Of a stretch of 64,000 nt of DNA, positions 1 through 8,768 are shown in pieces. The translations under genes were made by a program, and so were the position numbers. Origin of the DNA: Lactobacillus sp. GTDB lineage: Bacteria > Bacillota > Bacilli > Lactobacillales > Lactobacillaceae. How positions within the stretch are numbered: the stretch's first letter is position 1; the number at the start of each line of letters is the position of its first letter. Under the pieces are notes generated by a model. That model did not search any database. It saw only the letters and a program-made list of their open reading frames with translations, and had not been told where the DNA came from. The stretch is taken from NCBI GenBank assembly GCA_030455605.1, contig JAKDPD010000004.1, positions 1 to 64,000 on the forward strand. The letters are read 5' to 3'.

Positions 1-155
1 AATCTGCGGGATCATCAACCAAGAACTGGCTATCTAGTTTCGCAGTAACTCTATTGAATACTTTTGAGACACTATATATTAGTGTGAAGTTAGGTGGTAC
101 CACGGAATCATTTTCGTCCTTGTTTAGCAGCAGGCTGAAAATGATTTTTTTGTTT
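1..155 (+). promoter_or_regulatory. 3' part of a T-box leader (antiterminator/terminator); the specifier loop lies upstream of the window
   Basis: T-box core AGGTGGTACCACGG at about 91-104, followed by terminator AATCATTTTCGTCC...GGCTGAAAATGATTTTTTT, just upstream of an amino-acid ABC transporter operon. Confidence 0.88.
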
Positions 156-181
156 TTAACGAAGATTTAGCACTAGCTGTA

Positions 182-943
182 ATGAAAGAAGCGAGCAAGA
201 TGTTACTAGAGCTTAAGGGTATTAAGAAGAAGTTTAAGAACAACGAAGTGTTAAAGGGCATCAACTTGGCAATTGATAAAGGAGAAGTTGTCGCCATCAT
301 CGGGCCATCAGGTTCAGGCAAGACGACGCTCTTGAGAAATATCAATTTCTTAGAAACCGCTGATTCTGGTACGATGGTCTTTCGCAATCAGGAAATCAAT
401 CTAGCGCACCCCAGCACAGATCAAGTTTTATCGACACGCCGGCACATGGCAATAGTGTTTCAAAATTACAATTTATTCAAGAATAAGACAGCTTTAGAAA
501 ATATTTCTGAAGGACTGGTCTTTGGGCAAAATATGGATAAAAGTGCCGCTAAGCAGTTGGCAGAAAAAGCGCTGAATCAAGTCGGCCTGTTAGATAAAAA
601 AGCTTTCTATCCCTCTCAGCTGTCTGGCGGTCAACAACAACGAATCGGAATTGCTAGGGCCACCGTGTTGAATCCCGATATTATATTGTTCGATGAGCCA
701 ACCTCAGCGCTAGATCCTGAACTGGTTAGTACCGTACTACGGGACATGAACCGGCTTGCGAAAAATGGCCAAACCATGATTGTCGTCACTCATCAAATGT
801 CTTTTGCCAGAAATATCGCCGATACAGTTATCTTCTTTGCTGACGGTGAAATCGTCGAACAAGGCAGTGCTAATGAAATTTTTGATCATCCCAAAAATGA
901 GCGAACACGCCAGTTTTTATCAGCAATTGCTGAAGATTACTAA
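182..943 (+). CDS. Polar amino-acid ABC transporter ATP-binding protein
   Basis: Walker A GPSGSGKTT, signature LSGGQQQR, Walker B IILFDEPTSALDPE. Confidence 0.95.
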   Translation: MKEASKMLLELKGIKKKFKNNEVLKGINLAIDKGEVVAIIGPSGSGKTTLLRNINFLETADSGTMVFRNQEINLAHPSTDQVLSTRRHMAIVFQNYNLFKNKTALENISEGLVFGQNMDKSAAKQLAEKALNQVGLLDKKAFYPSQLSGGQQQRIGIARATVLNPDIILFDEPTSALDPELVSTVLRDMNRLAKNGQTMIVVTHQMSFARNIADTVIFFADGEIVEQGSANEIFDHPKNERTRQFLSAIAEDY

Positions 944-963
944 CCATTCTGAGGAGAAATACG

Positions 964-1635
964 ATGAAGTTAAGTCGAATTATCACTACTTTACTTTCGG
1001 GCTTGCCAATCACCTTAATTTTACTAGTATTTTCTTTCATTCTGGCATCGCTCATTGGACTAGGAATTGCGTGGCTATCTTTACGTAAAAATCCCATCTG
1101 CACGATCATAGCGAAAATATATCTAGGTATTGTCCGTGGTACACCACCACTGCTGATGCTACTGTTAACATATTATGGTTTGCCAAAACTTCTTTTATTA
1201 ATTGGAATCAATATTGAAGCGTGGTCCAAATTGCTGTTTGGCATCATTGGCTTATCTGTTGGATGGAGTGGTTATTTATCAGAAGCATTCCGATCTGCTT
1301 ACTTGTCTGTCGATCAGGGGCAGTATGAAGCAGCGCTAGTCGTTGGTATGAGCCCGAGTGATGCTTTCTGGCAAATCATCATGCCCCAAACAATCCTTAT
1401 TTCACTCCCCAATATTCAAAATTTAGTGATTGGTTTGGTCAAAGCGACCTCACTCGTTTATGTCATTGGACTTGTTGATATGTACAGCACTGCCACAGAT
1501 TTATCGAACCAAAATCAGGGTGTTTATCAGTTAGGAATTTTTGTCGTGCTGGCATTAATTTACTGGATGGTTGTCCTAGGCATTGAATGGGTGTTTAGAT
1601 ATATTCAAAAAGCATATCAATATGTCACAGTTTAG
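964..1635 (+). CDS. Amino-acid ABC transporter permease (HisM/GlnP type)
   Basis: GTPPLLMLLLTYYGLP and EAALVVGMSPSDAFWQIIMPQ loop. Confidence 0.92.
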   Translation: MKLSRIITTLLSGLPITLILLVFSFILASLIGLGIAWLSLRKNPICTIIAKIYLGIVRGTPPLLMLLLTYYGLPKLLLLIGINIEAWSKLLFGIIGLSVGWSGYLSEAFRSAYLSVDQGQYEAALVVGMSPSDAFWQIIMPQTILISLPNIQNLVIGLVKATSLVYVIGLVDMYSTATDLSNQNQGVYQLGIFVVLALIYWMVVLGIEWVFRYIQKAYQYVTV

Positions 1636-1646
1636 AAGGTAAAACC

Positions 1647-2357
1647 ATGTTTGACTTGAAGTTTGCAATTAATTTATTTCCAAAAATATTATCAGTTGCC
1701 CCTATAACCATTGGCTTATCAGTCTTTGCCACGCTTATCGGAACAATTTTGGCCGTCTTAATTGTGATTGCGCGAGAGCGAAAAATTAAAGTACTTGGTT
1801 CAGTTGCCGCAATCTACGTGTCTTTTATCCGAGGTACGCCTATCATTGTTCAAATGTATGTCGTGTATTATGGGCTTCCCCAACTCTTGTTGACATTCAA
1901 AGGAATGGGGCTAAATACCAATCCGAATGGCATGCCAGCGATGTTAATTGCGATACTGGCTTATTCATTTAATGCTGCAGCTAATATTTCTGAAAGCATT
2001 CGATCAGCTTATCATTCCGTAGATTACCAACAGTACGAAGCGGCGGTGACAGTGGGAATGAAACCAATCCGAGCGATGACCAGAATTGTTATTCCCCAAT
2101 TAATTGCCAATTTTATCCCTAACTTTTCTAATCTTTTTTTGGATTTAGTTAAGGATACGGCAATTGTCTATAATATTGGGATTGTAGAGATTATGGCCAA
2201 AGCGAATATCTTATCCTCATTGGGATTTAAATATATTGAGACTTATCTCGATGCGCTCATTATTTACGTCTTGATTTGTTGGTTTTTTGCTAAAATATTT
2301 CATATTTTTGAGGGCGTTGCACGTAAACGACTCTCGCATACACAAGCGTTAATTTAG
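1647..2357 (+). CDS. Amino-acid ABC transporter permease (HisM/GlnP type)
   Basis: RGTPIIVQMYVVYYGLP and QYEAAVTVGMKPIRAMTRIVIPQ. Confidence 0.92.
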   Translation: MFDLKFAINLFPKILSVAPITIGLSVFATLIGTILAVLIVIARERKIKVLGSVAAIYVSFIRGTPIIVQMYVVYYGLPQLLLTFKGMGLNTNPNGMPAMLIAILAYSFNAAANISESIRSAYHSVDYQQYEAAVTVGMKPIRAMTRIVIPQLIANFIPNFSNLFLDLVKDTAIVYNIGIVEIMAKANILSSLGFKYIETYLDALIIYVLICWFFAKIFHIFEGVARKRLSHTQALI

Positions 2358-2372
2358 AAGGGAAATTATAAA

Positions 2373-3236
2373 ATGAAATCTAGAACTCGTATTATCTTAT
2401 ATACCATCATCGCGGTTGTCGTCGTTATCTTTATTGCGATTGGTTTTGGGCACAATGACGCTAAATCCAATTCTAAAGTAACACTCGTCAGTGTTGCTGC
2501 TCCGAATAACAATCGGCCATACACTTATCCAGCTAATGGAAAAATTGGTGGCTACTATGGTGCCTTGTTGGCACGCATCGATAAAGATCTAAAACAGTAC
2601 AAATTTCAACAGGTAACCACTGCACAAAATTCGGTATTTATCGGTTTACAATCCGGTAAATACGATTTAGCTGTTTCAAATTGGTGGTACTCTAAAGATC
2701 GTTTTGCCACTTACCTGCACTCAACCTCCAATGGGCTAGATGACCTGCGGTTAATCACCAAAAAAGGTGGTAAATCGGCTAATTCCCTTAAAGATATTGC
2801 AACTAAAAAATTATCATTAGCGCCAATTTCAACTGATGATGCTAGATATGCATTTATTCAAGAATACAACAAGAAAAATCCTAAATATAAAATTGATTTA
2901 AAAGGCATTGGTGATCAATCAGCCGGTGATGCATTGAGACAAGTATCCAACGGACAATATGATGTTGCAATTTATCCTTATGCTACATATAAACCCATAG
3001 CAAATACCAGTGAAGGCCATAAATTGCAAGTTTCTAAATCTATTGGTCTTGAAAATAGCTATTTCTTATTAAATAAAAACACCAAAAACCAAAAATTAAC
3101 CACCGCCCTTAACCATGAATTAAAGAAACTCAAGGATAACGGTTATCTCGAAAAAATTACGAAGCAATATCTTTACGAAAACACTTTTAAATTTCCGGGT
3201 GCCGACACCACCTTTAAGACGAATCCCGCAAAATAA
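2373..3236 (+). CDS. Amino-acid ABC transporter substrate-binding protein, N-terminal TM anchor, no lipobox Cys
   Basis: SBP_bac_3-like sequence; operon context; hydrophobic N-terminus without a lipobox. Confidence 0.88.
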   Translation: MKSRTRIILYTIIAVVVVIFIAIGFGHNDAKSNSKVTLVSVAAPNNNRPYTYPANGKIGGYYGALLARIDKDLKQYKFQQVTTAQNSVFIGLQSGKYDLAVSNWWYSKDRFATYLHSTSNGLDDLRLITKKGGKSANSLKDIATKKLSLAPISTDDARYAFIQEYNKKNPKYKIDLKGIGDQSAGDALRQVSNGQYDVAIYPYATYKPIANTSEGHKLQVSKSIGLENSYFLLNKNTKNQKLTTALNHELKKLKDNGYLEKITKQYLYENTFKFPGADTTFKTNPAK

Positions 3237-3268
3237 CAAATTAGCAAAGCTTTTTAGGAGAGATCATC

Positions 3269-4288
3269 ATGAACAAAGCAGAAGTATTGAAGACATTTTA
3301 TAATCAAAGCAAAGTGCGAGTACCATTTTCGGTTTGGCACCATTTCACACCTAATGAACACGTAGAAGCAACTGCAGATAATGGCATGTATGATGCAGAC
3401 TTAACTAAACAAACCAAATTTGTTGATGCCGTACATCCCGACTTTATCAAATTGATGAATGACGGCTACTTCACTTACCAGCTTAACAATGTCGACAATC
3501 CCAGAGATTTAGACTCTTTGGCTAAAATCAAACCAATTTTAGATAATGATCCATGGTTAACCACCCAAGGTAAGCTCATTTCAGCCCAAATCGCCAGTTT
3601 AAATCAGCCCGCAGTAACATTAAGTAATGTTTTTTCTGCTATCACCCTATTAAAATGGAAATTAGTTGCAGATAAGCCTGAACTTGACTTGGCTCAGGGG
3701 GATGTCATTTTTGCAGATTTATACACCAAAGCCCCTGAAATCGTAATCCATGCCTTGCAGGTCATCACTGGCGACATTAAAAAACAAATCAGCGCTCAAC
3801 ACCGTACTGGTATCGACGGTGTATTGTTTAGCACACAAGAGATTCAAGATGACCGCATTGGACAAGAATTCTTTGAAACCGTTCAAAAGAAACTAGATAC
3901 TGACTTAATTGCTGAAATCAATAAAACAGATAAAATTGGTATTCTTCACATTTGTGGATTTGGTGACGCAACCAATCACCTACCCTGGTTTGTTGACTAT
4001 AATCTACCAGTCGTAAACTGGGCAACACGCGTGGATAGTTACACCTTAGGTGAAGGAAAAAAATTATTCAAGAATAAAGTGGTATTTGGTGGTCTGGGCA
4101 TCACCAAAGATGATATTTTATACAAAGGCACAAAAGCTGAAATTCAAGCCGAAGTTCACCGCTTGATTGATGAGGTTGGGACTGAGGATGTCATTATTGG
4201 TGCTGATTGCACCATCCAACGTGATACGCCGCTTGAGCATATTCTCTGGGCTACAGAAGCAGCTCACGCTTATGGTGCTAAACACTAG
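3269..4288 (+). CDS. Uroporphyrinogen decarboxylase (UroD)-family protein
   Basis: UroD-superfamily C-terminus VIIGADCTIQRDTPLEHILWATEAAHAY; follows the ABC operon with a 33-nt gap. Confidence 0.75.
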   Translation: MNKAEVLKTFYNQSKVRVPFSVWHHFTPNEHVEATADNGMYDADLTKQTKFVDAVHPDFIKLMNDGYFTYQLNNVDNPRDLDSLAKIKPILDNDPWLTTQGKLISAQIASLNQPAVTLSNVFSAITLLKWKLVADKPELDLAQGDVIFADLYTKAPEIVIHALQVITGDIKKQISAQHRTGIDGVLFSTQEIQDDRIGQEFFETVQKKLDTDLIAEINKTDKIGILHICGFGDATNHLPWFVDYNLPVVNWATRVDSYTLGEGKKLFKNKVVFGGLGITKDDILYKGTKAEIQAEVHRLIDEVGTEDVIIGADCTIQRDTPLEHILWATEAAHAYGAKH

Positions 4289-4349
4289 ACAATTGCTTGA
4301 TCATGGTTAAAAAGCAAGCATTGGGTTACCAAATAATTTAGCTAAAACA

Positions 4350-4386
4350 AAAAGAGCTTGCCATTTCATGGCAAACCCTTTTTTAA
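4350..4386. terminator. Probable bidirectional terminator
   Basis: GCTTGCCATTTCATGGCAAACCCTTTTTT hairpin between convergent genes. Confidence 0.6.
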
Positions 4387-4395
4387 TACTACTAC

Positions 4396-5010
4396 TTACC
4401 CACGTTGCCCTTTACGCACCACATACTGTAATGGCGTCACAATTAATGGCGTCATTAAACCAGTAAATACTGCTTCTAGTAACCCATTAACAGCTAAAGC
4501 CGACACCAATAACCATAAGAGTGGCATCCCCGTGTTGCCTAAATATTTGGCAATCGTTTCTGGATGACCATTAAAGACTAGCGCAGTGAGCCCAATCACT
4601 AACAAAGTATTAGCTAAACTGGTTAGCACGCCAGCAGCCATGTAGCGTAATTTTTCATGACGAAAAGGTCCAACCGTGAGCTTTTTCGCAATTAGACCAG
4701 CCAGTAAACCGGCCACAATGCTCGGCACTAAGGAAATGAAGAGATTACGGAACAACAATAGGCTGACAATATCACCTGGTTGGGTATAAGCGAGCACTAA
4801 GCGCGTCAGACCCCAAAAAACACCAAATTGTGTGCCCGCCTTAGGCCCCATCAGACTCCCGTAAACTGCAATCGTTAGGGGAACCGTCGTAATTGCCGGT
4901 AAAGTCGGAAAAATGCGAATATAACCAATATCGGGCACAAAACTTTGCAATAACAGAATCGCCATAAACACGGCAGTTAAGGTTAACGCAAAGGTCGTAC
5001 GATGCTTCAT
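4396..5010 (-). CDS. ECF transporter S component (substrate unknown)
   Basis: Six-TM S-component-like protein with FPTLPAITTVPLTIAVYGSLMGPKAG. Confidence 0.75.
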   Translation of the reverse strand: MKHRTTFALTLTAVFMAILLLQSFVPDIGYIRIFPTLPAITTVPLTIAVYGSLMGPKAGTQFGVFWGLTRLVLAYTQPGDIVSLLLFRNLFISLVPSIVAGLLAGLIAKKLTVGPFRHEKLRYMAAGVLTSLANTLLVIGLTALVFNGHPETIAKYLGNTGMPLLWLLVSALAVNGLLEAVFTGLMTPLIVTPLQYVVRKGQRG

Positions 5011-5153
5011 GATAATTTCCTCCTCAATGATGAATCATTGTTAGCTTCTGCTAATAAGCCTAACAGATAACAGCGAGCTTGCAACTCCCAAGTTTCTGGC
5101 TAGGCACGGTGAAGTGAGCTTTGCTATAATACAATCAGAAATGAGGAACTAAC

Positions 5154-6242
5154 TTGAAGTGGTCAACAACTAAAATTAAAGCTTTTCGAAAAAACTTACT
5201 CGCTTGGTACGACCAAGATAAGCGCGAGCTTCCTTGGCGGCAAGACCATGATCCCTATAATGTTCTGGTCAGCGAAATCATGCTGCAGCAAACCCAAGTG
5301 CAGACGGTCATTCCCTATTATCAACGCTTTATTGACCAATTTCCTAACGTCCAAGCGCTTGCAAAAGCCCCCGAAGCGAAAGTTTTGAAAGCTTGGGAAG
5401 GTCTCGGCTATTATTCCCGAGCACGTCACTTGCAACAGGCCGCCCAACAATTAGTACGTGATTACCACGGTCAGTGGCCCACCACCGCTACTGGCCTTGC
5501 AGCACTCAGCGGTATTGGTCCTTATACCGCTGGTGCCATTGCTAGTATTGCCTTCAATCAGCCTGAACCGGCTATCGATGGTAACGCCTTTCGCGTCTTT
5601 GCGCGTCTTTTCTGTTTAACGGATGACATCACCCAGCCCAAGACCCGGCTCGTCTTTGATAAGCTTATCCGAAAATTGATTGACCCTGACCGCCCTGGCG
5701 ACTTTAATCAAGCCATTATGGATTTAGGTTCCAGTTACATGCGGGCAAAGGAAGCTGACCCCGCGCATTCTCCTGTAGCTGCTTTTGATGGGAGCTATCA
5801 GACTGGACGCGTTTATGACTTCCCCGTTAAAACAAAGAAAAAACCGCCAAAGCCATTTGCTTATTATGCGCTAGCCATTCATAGCCCCCAAGGTTGGCTA
5901 TTTGAGCAGCGTCCTAGTCAAGGCCTGCTAGCCAAATTATGGGACTTTCCCTTGGTCAATCAGGCCGAGCTCAAAACATTGCTAGTCAGCGACCAAATTC
6001 GCGAAGTAAGTCACCGTTTCGCTGCTGAAGCAGATGCCCCCCTTACCTTGACCGATCCAGGTTTAAAACCGGTCAAGCATACCTTTACGCATCAGCGCTG
6101 GACCATGACCATCTTGACCGCTGAAACGGCCGCTTTCAAATTAGATTATCTCCCCGCACGCTGGGTCAGTGACTTTAGTACCATTGAAATTCCCACGGTA
6201 CAAAAAAAGCTCTTACGAGCTTTAAATTTGTTACCGTCTTAA
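5154..6242 (+). CDS. mutY: A/G-specific adenine glycosylase
   Basis: LPWRQDHDPYNVLVSEIMLQQTQVQTVIPYYQRF, HhH LSGIGPYTAGAIASIAF, C-terminal NUDIX-like domain; TTG start. Confidence 0.95.
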   Translation: MKWSTTKIKAFRKNLLAWYDQDKRELPWRQDHDPYNVLVSEIMLQQTQVQTVIPYYQRFIDQFPNVQALAKAPEAKVLKAWEGLGYYSRARHLQQAAQQLVRDYHGQWPTTATGLAALSGIGPYTAGAIASIAFNQPEPAIDGNAFRVFARLFCLTDDITQPKTRLVFDKLIRKLIDPDRPGDFNQAIMDLGSSYMRAKEADPAHSPVAAFDGSYQTGRVYDFPVKTKKKPPKPFAYYALAIHSPQGWLFEQRPSQGLLAKLWDFPLVNQAELKTLLVSDQIREVSHRFAAEADAPLTLTDPGLKPVKHTFTHQRWTMTILTAETAAFKLDYLPARWVSDFSTIEIPTVQKKLLRALNLLPS

Positions 6243-7105
6243 CGTCGCGGTTGCAGTTTAAAGCGTAAGCGGTGTTTGTCTTTATCTAATAAATAATGCT
6301 TAAACAGATTCACGACTTGCGTATCTTGTGGCAAGGATGAGTGCTGCGCATCGTCCCCAGTCACATTAATCGCCATGTAACTTTTAACCTGATTTTGGAA
6401 GATATATTTACCGGCTAACACGGAATTTTCTGGTACCAGCCCATCCGAAGTATAACTTTCCCCGCCATAAATGTTATAGGCGAGTAAATGCTTCGGCAAA
6501 CGTTTGCGATACTTCAAGAAATCACTGTACATCTGCGTCTTCATTTTGGTGGAGTTTTCTTTAAAGTTATACGGTGATCCCAGCGTCATGAGCCGTTTAA
6601 TGTTAAGTTCATCATCATAACTATGATAATAATGCTCTAGCCAGTAAGTCCAAATCAGACCACCGTTAGAATAGCCAAAAGCCACGAAGTTCCGAAAATG
6701 GTAATCTTCACTCAGCTGATAGAACGCCTCGTCAAACCAATACGCCTGTTTCTTAATGTTACTGTAGCCATCGTGGTTATTACTAAATCCCACTACGATT
6801 AGCGGCTGACGATCATTACGATTAATCGCCCCCGTATAAGTTAACTTGCCATTTGGATCCACCTGAATTTTGAGCAGACTATGCTTCTCTTTACGATTTT
6901 GATTAAGCAGTGTGACCAATTGATTGAACCGATTAATGCTAGCTGATGACCCAGGTAGCATGATTACTGGGGTCATTTTTGATTGGCGCCGCTGGGACAT
7001 TTCCTTGTTAGAATCGCGCATCCAAGCATAAGTGGGGTAAATGGTTGCTAACGACAATAATAACACCAGCAAGATTAACCAGTAGCCCTTATTCTTTTTC
7101 ATCAT
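6239..7105 (-). CDS. Alpha/beta hydrolase, DUF915-like, membrane-anchored or secreted
   Basis: FVAFGYSNGGLIWTYWL nucleophile elbow, N-terminal signal/TM. Confidence 0.8.
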   Translation of the reverse strand: MMKKNKGYWLILLVLLLSLATIYPTYAWMRDSNKEMSQRRQSKMTPVIMLPGSSASINRFNQLVTLLNQNRKEKHSLLKIQVDPNGKLTYTGAINRNDRQPLIVVGFSNNHDGYSNIKKQAYWFDEAFYQLSEDYHFRNFVAFGYSNGGLIWTYWLEHYYHSYDDELNIKRLMTLGSPYNFKENSTKMKTQMYSDFLKYRKRLPKHLLAYNIYGGESYTSDGLVPENSVLAGKYIFQNQVKSYMAINVTGDDAQHSSLPQDTQVVNLFKHYLLDKDKHRLRFKLQPRR

Positions 7106-8381
7106 TAGCGACCCTTTCTTGAATCTTCATATCTAATTTAACCCAAGGTCTAAACCAACAAACGTCAATCACTAGCAAGATGATTGAATAAACGAGGACT
7201 CGCCAGCTCCCATTAGTCGCCACAAACGGCGCAATTGGCTGCAGGGTCCCAACCAGCACCGGAAAAGCAACGGCCGGTATCCAATTAAGCCATAGGAGCA
7301 ATGCACTCAGTAACATGTTAAAAGTGACCACGATTAAGATGGGTAGCAAATAGACCGGATTAAAGAGTACCGGTAAGCCGGCCAAAAAGCCGGTTGGCAC
7401 CCCAAACATTGCTGGAAACAGCGAAAAGCCAGCTAAGCGGCGCTTATAACGGTTATGCATGACCAGAAGTACTGTGATAATTAACGCTAAAGTCACCGAA
7501 CTAGAGAGACTGGCATAACCCGTATACAGCTCGCTCCCTAAATATTTATAAGGGACCCGCCAACTATTACTGTGTATTAGCGCATTATTCATATTAGCCA
7601 CTGCAGCGCCAGAATTGTTGGAATTATTCAAAGCGACAACCGGATACCCAATGCCAATTAGCGCTAGTAAGGTAATCAGTAAGGCTAACCCCACACCTTT
7701 TAAAATATTATTGGTACTCAGTTCAGTGCTAATCAACGAATTAAAGACTGCGTTTGAAATCTTCGTTTTAAACAGATAAACCCCTAAAGCCAATAGTAAG
7801 CCAATGACCAAGGCAACTAGCATCGGTTTGACTGCTTGCCAAACACGGACATCCAACCCAGCCAATTGTTCAAACCGTTTGTGACCTTGCCTTGGCGCTA
7901 GCCAGCGGAAGATATTGCCTACTAAGTACCCTAACAAAAATGGTAATAACACCATATTCATATCAAGTAATTGTGCATTAAACGGTAAGGTAGTAACAGT
8001 AGCAGGTTGATTGCCATTATAACTGGCAATGAGTAGCGTTAAAACGCTAGTAATTCCTGCCATTTGTGCGTCTTTATGAAAGAGCTTAGCCGTATAGCCC
8101 GCAGTTAAATACGCCACCAACAGCCCAGCTAAATTGAAGCTCGCAAACCGCACACTATTAAGCAAATAGAGGACATTGTCTGATAGCCAGGTTGGGATAA
8201 ACTGATAGGCATAACTAATATTATAAAGCCAACTATCATACCCGATGAAGGCAGTCATCAGTGTCTGAGCCATGACACCAATCAATAACAATGGCATTAA
8301 CGTAATAAAGGTCCGTTGGGCCACCCGAAAAAAGGATTTTTTACTAATCCAATAAAAAATAAATTCAAATCTTTCGGCCAT
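7089..8381 (-). CDS. PTS EIIC-like (cellobiose/lactose-type) permease, no adjacent EIIA/EIIB
   Basis: PTS_EIIC-like membrane protein (SLSSSVTLALIITVLL..., FNPVYLLPILIVVTFNMLLSALLLW); overlaps the downstream hydrolase by 17 nt. Confidence 0.75.
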   Translation of the reverse strand: MAERFEFIFYWISKKSFFRVAQRTFITLMPLLLIGVMAQTLMTAFIGYDSWLYNISYAYQFIPTWLSDNVLYLLNSVRFASFNLAGLLVAYLTAGYTAKLFHKDAQMAGITSVLTLLIASYNGNQPATVTTLPFNAQLLDMNMVLLPFLLGYLVGNIFRWLAPRQGHKRFEQLAGLDVRVWQAVKPMLVALVIGLLLALGVYLFKTKISNAVFNSLISTELSTNNILKGVGLALLITLLALIGIGYPVVALNNSNNSGAAVANMNNALIHSNSWRVPYKYLGSELYTGYASLSSSVTLALIITVLLVMHNRYKRRLAGFSLFPAMFGVPTGFLAGLPVLFNPVYLLPILIVVTFNMLLSALLLWLNWIPAVAFPVLVGTLQPIAPFVATNGSWRVLVYSIILLVIDVCWFRPWVKLDMKIQERVANDEKE

Positions 8382-8443
8382 TCTTCTTGGCTCCTTCTAG
8401 TGAGCGAACATGCTATAATAACGGTAAGAGTGAGGGGACTATC

Positions 8444-8671
8444 ATGTCAAAACATCGGATTAATCTGGATGATCAAACAGAAGCTTTACTAGACCAGTAT
8501 TTAGATCAAGCTGACTTGAAGCTGGATGCTGTCATCAATCAAGCTTTACAACATTATCTGGTTCATCAGATTGGTTTAAAAGTCGCTAAGGCCATTACCG
8601 CTGATGACACCGCTGATTTATCGAAACTTTTAGACCACTTAGTTACGGACAACATTCATAATAACTGCTAG
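8444..8671 (+). CDS. Small protein, ribbon-helix-helix-like
   Basis: MSKHRINLDDQTEALLDQYLDQADLKLDAVINQALQHYLVHQ; GTGAGGGG RBS upstream. Confidence 0.5.
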   Translation: MSKHRINLDDQTEALLDQYLDQADLKLDAVINQALQHYLVHQIGLKVAKAITADDTADLSKLLDHLVTDNIHNNC

Positions 8672-8717
8672 TATATAACATCGAATGGCTTAACATTGTA
8701 CCAGTCGTCTTTTTGTA

Positions 8718-8762
8718 ACAAAAAATCCTCAAAATCACCGAAATGATTTTGAGGATTTTTCA
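8718..8762. terminator. Rho-independent terminator (bidirectional)
   Basis: AAAAATCCTCAAAATCA-CCGAAA-TGATTTTGAGGATTTTT. Confidence 0.9.
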
Positions 8763-8768
8763 ATCTAC

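Noticed and set aside
5011-5150. Riboswitch upstream of the ECF S component
   Set aside because: No recognisable FMN, TPP, THF or preQ1 core; the TATAAT in this spacer reads toward mutY.
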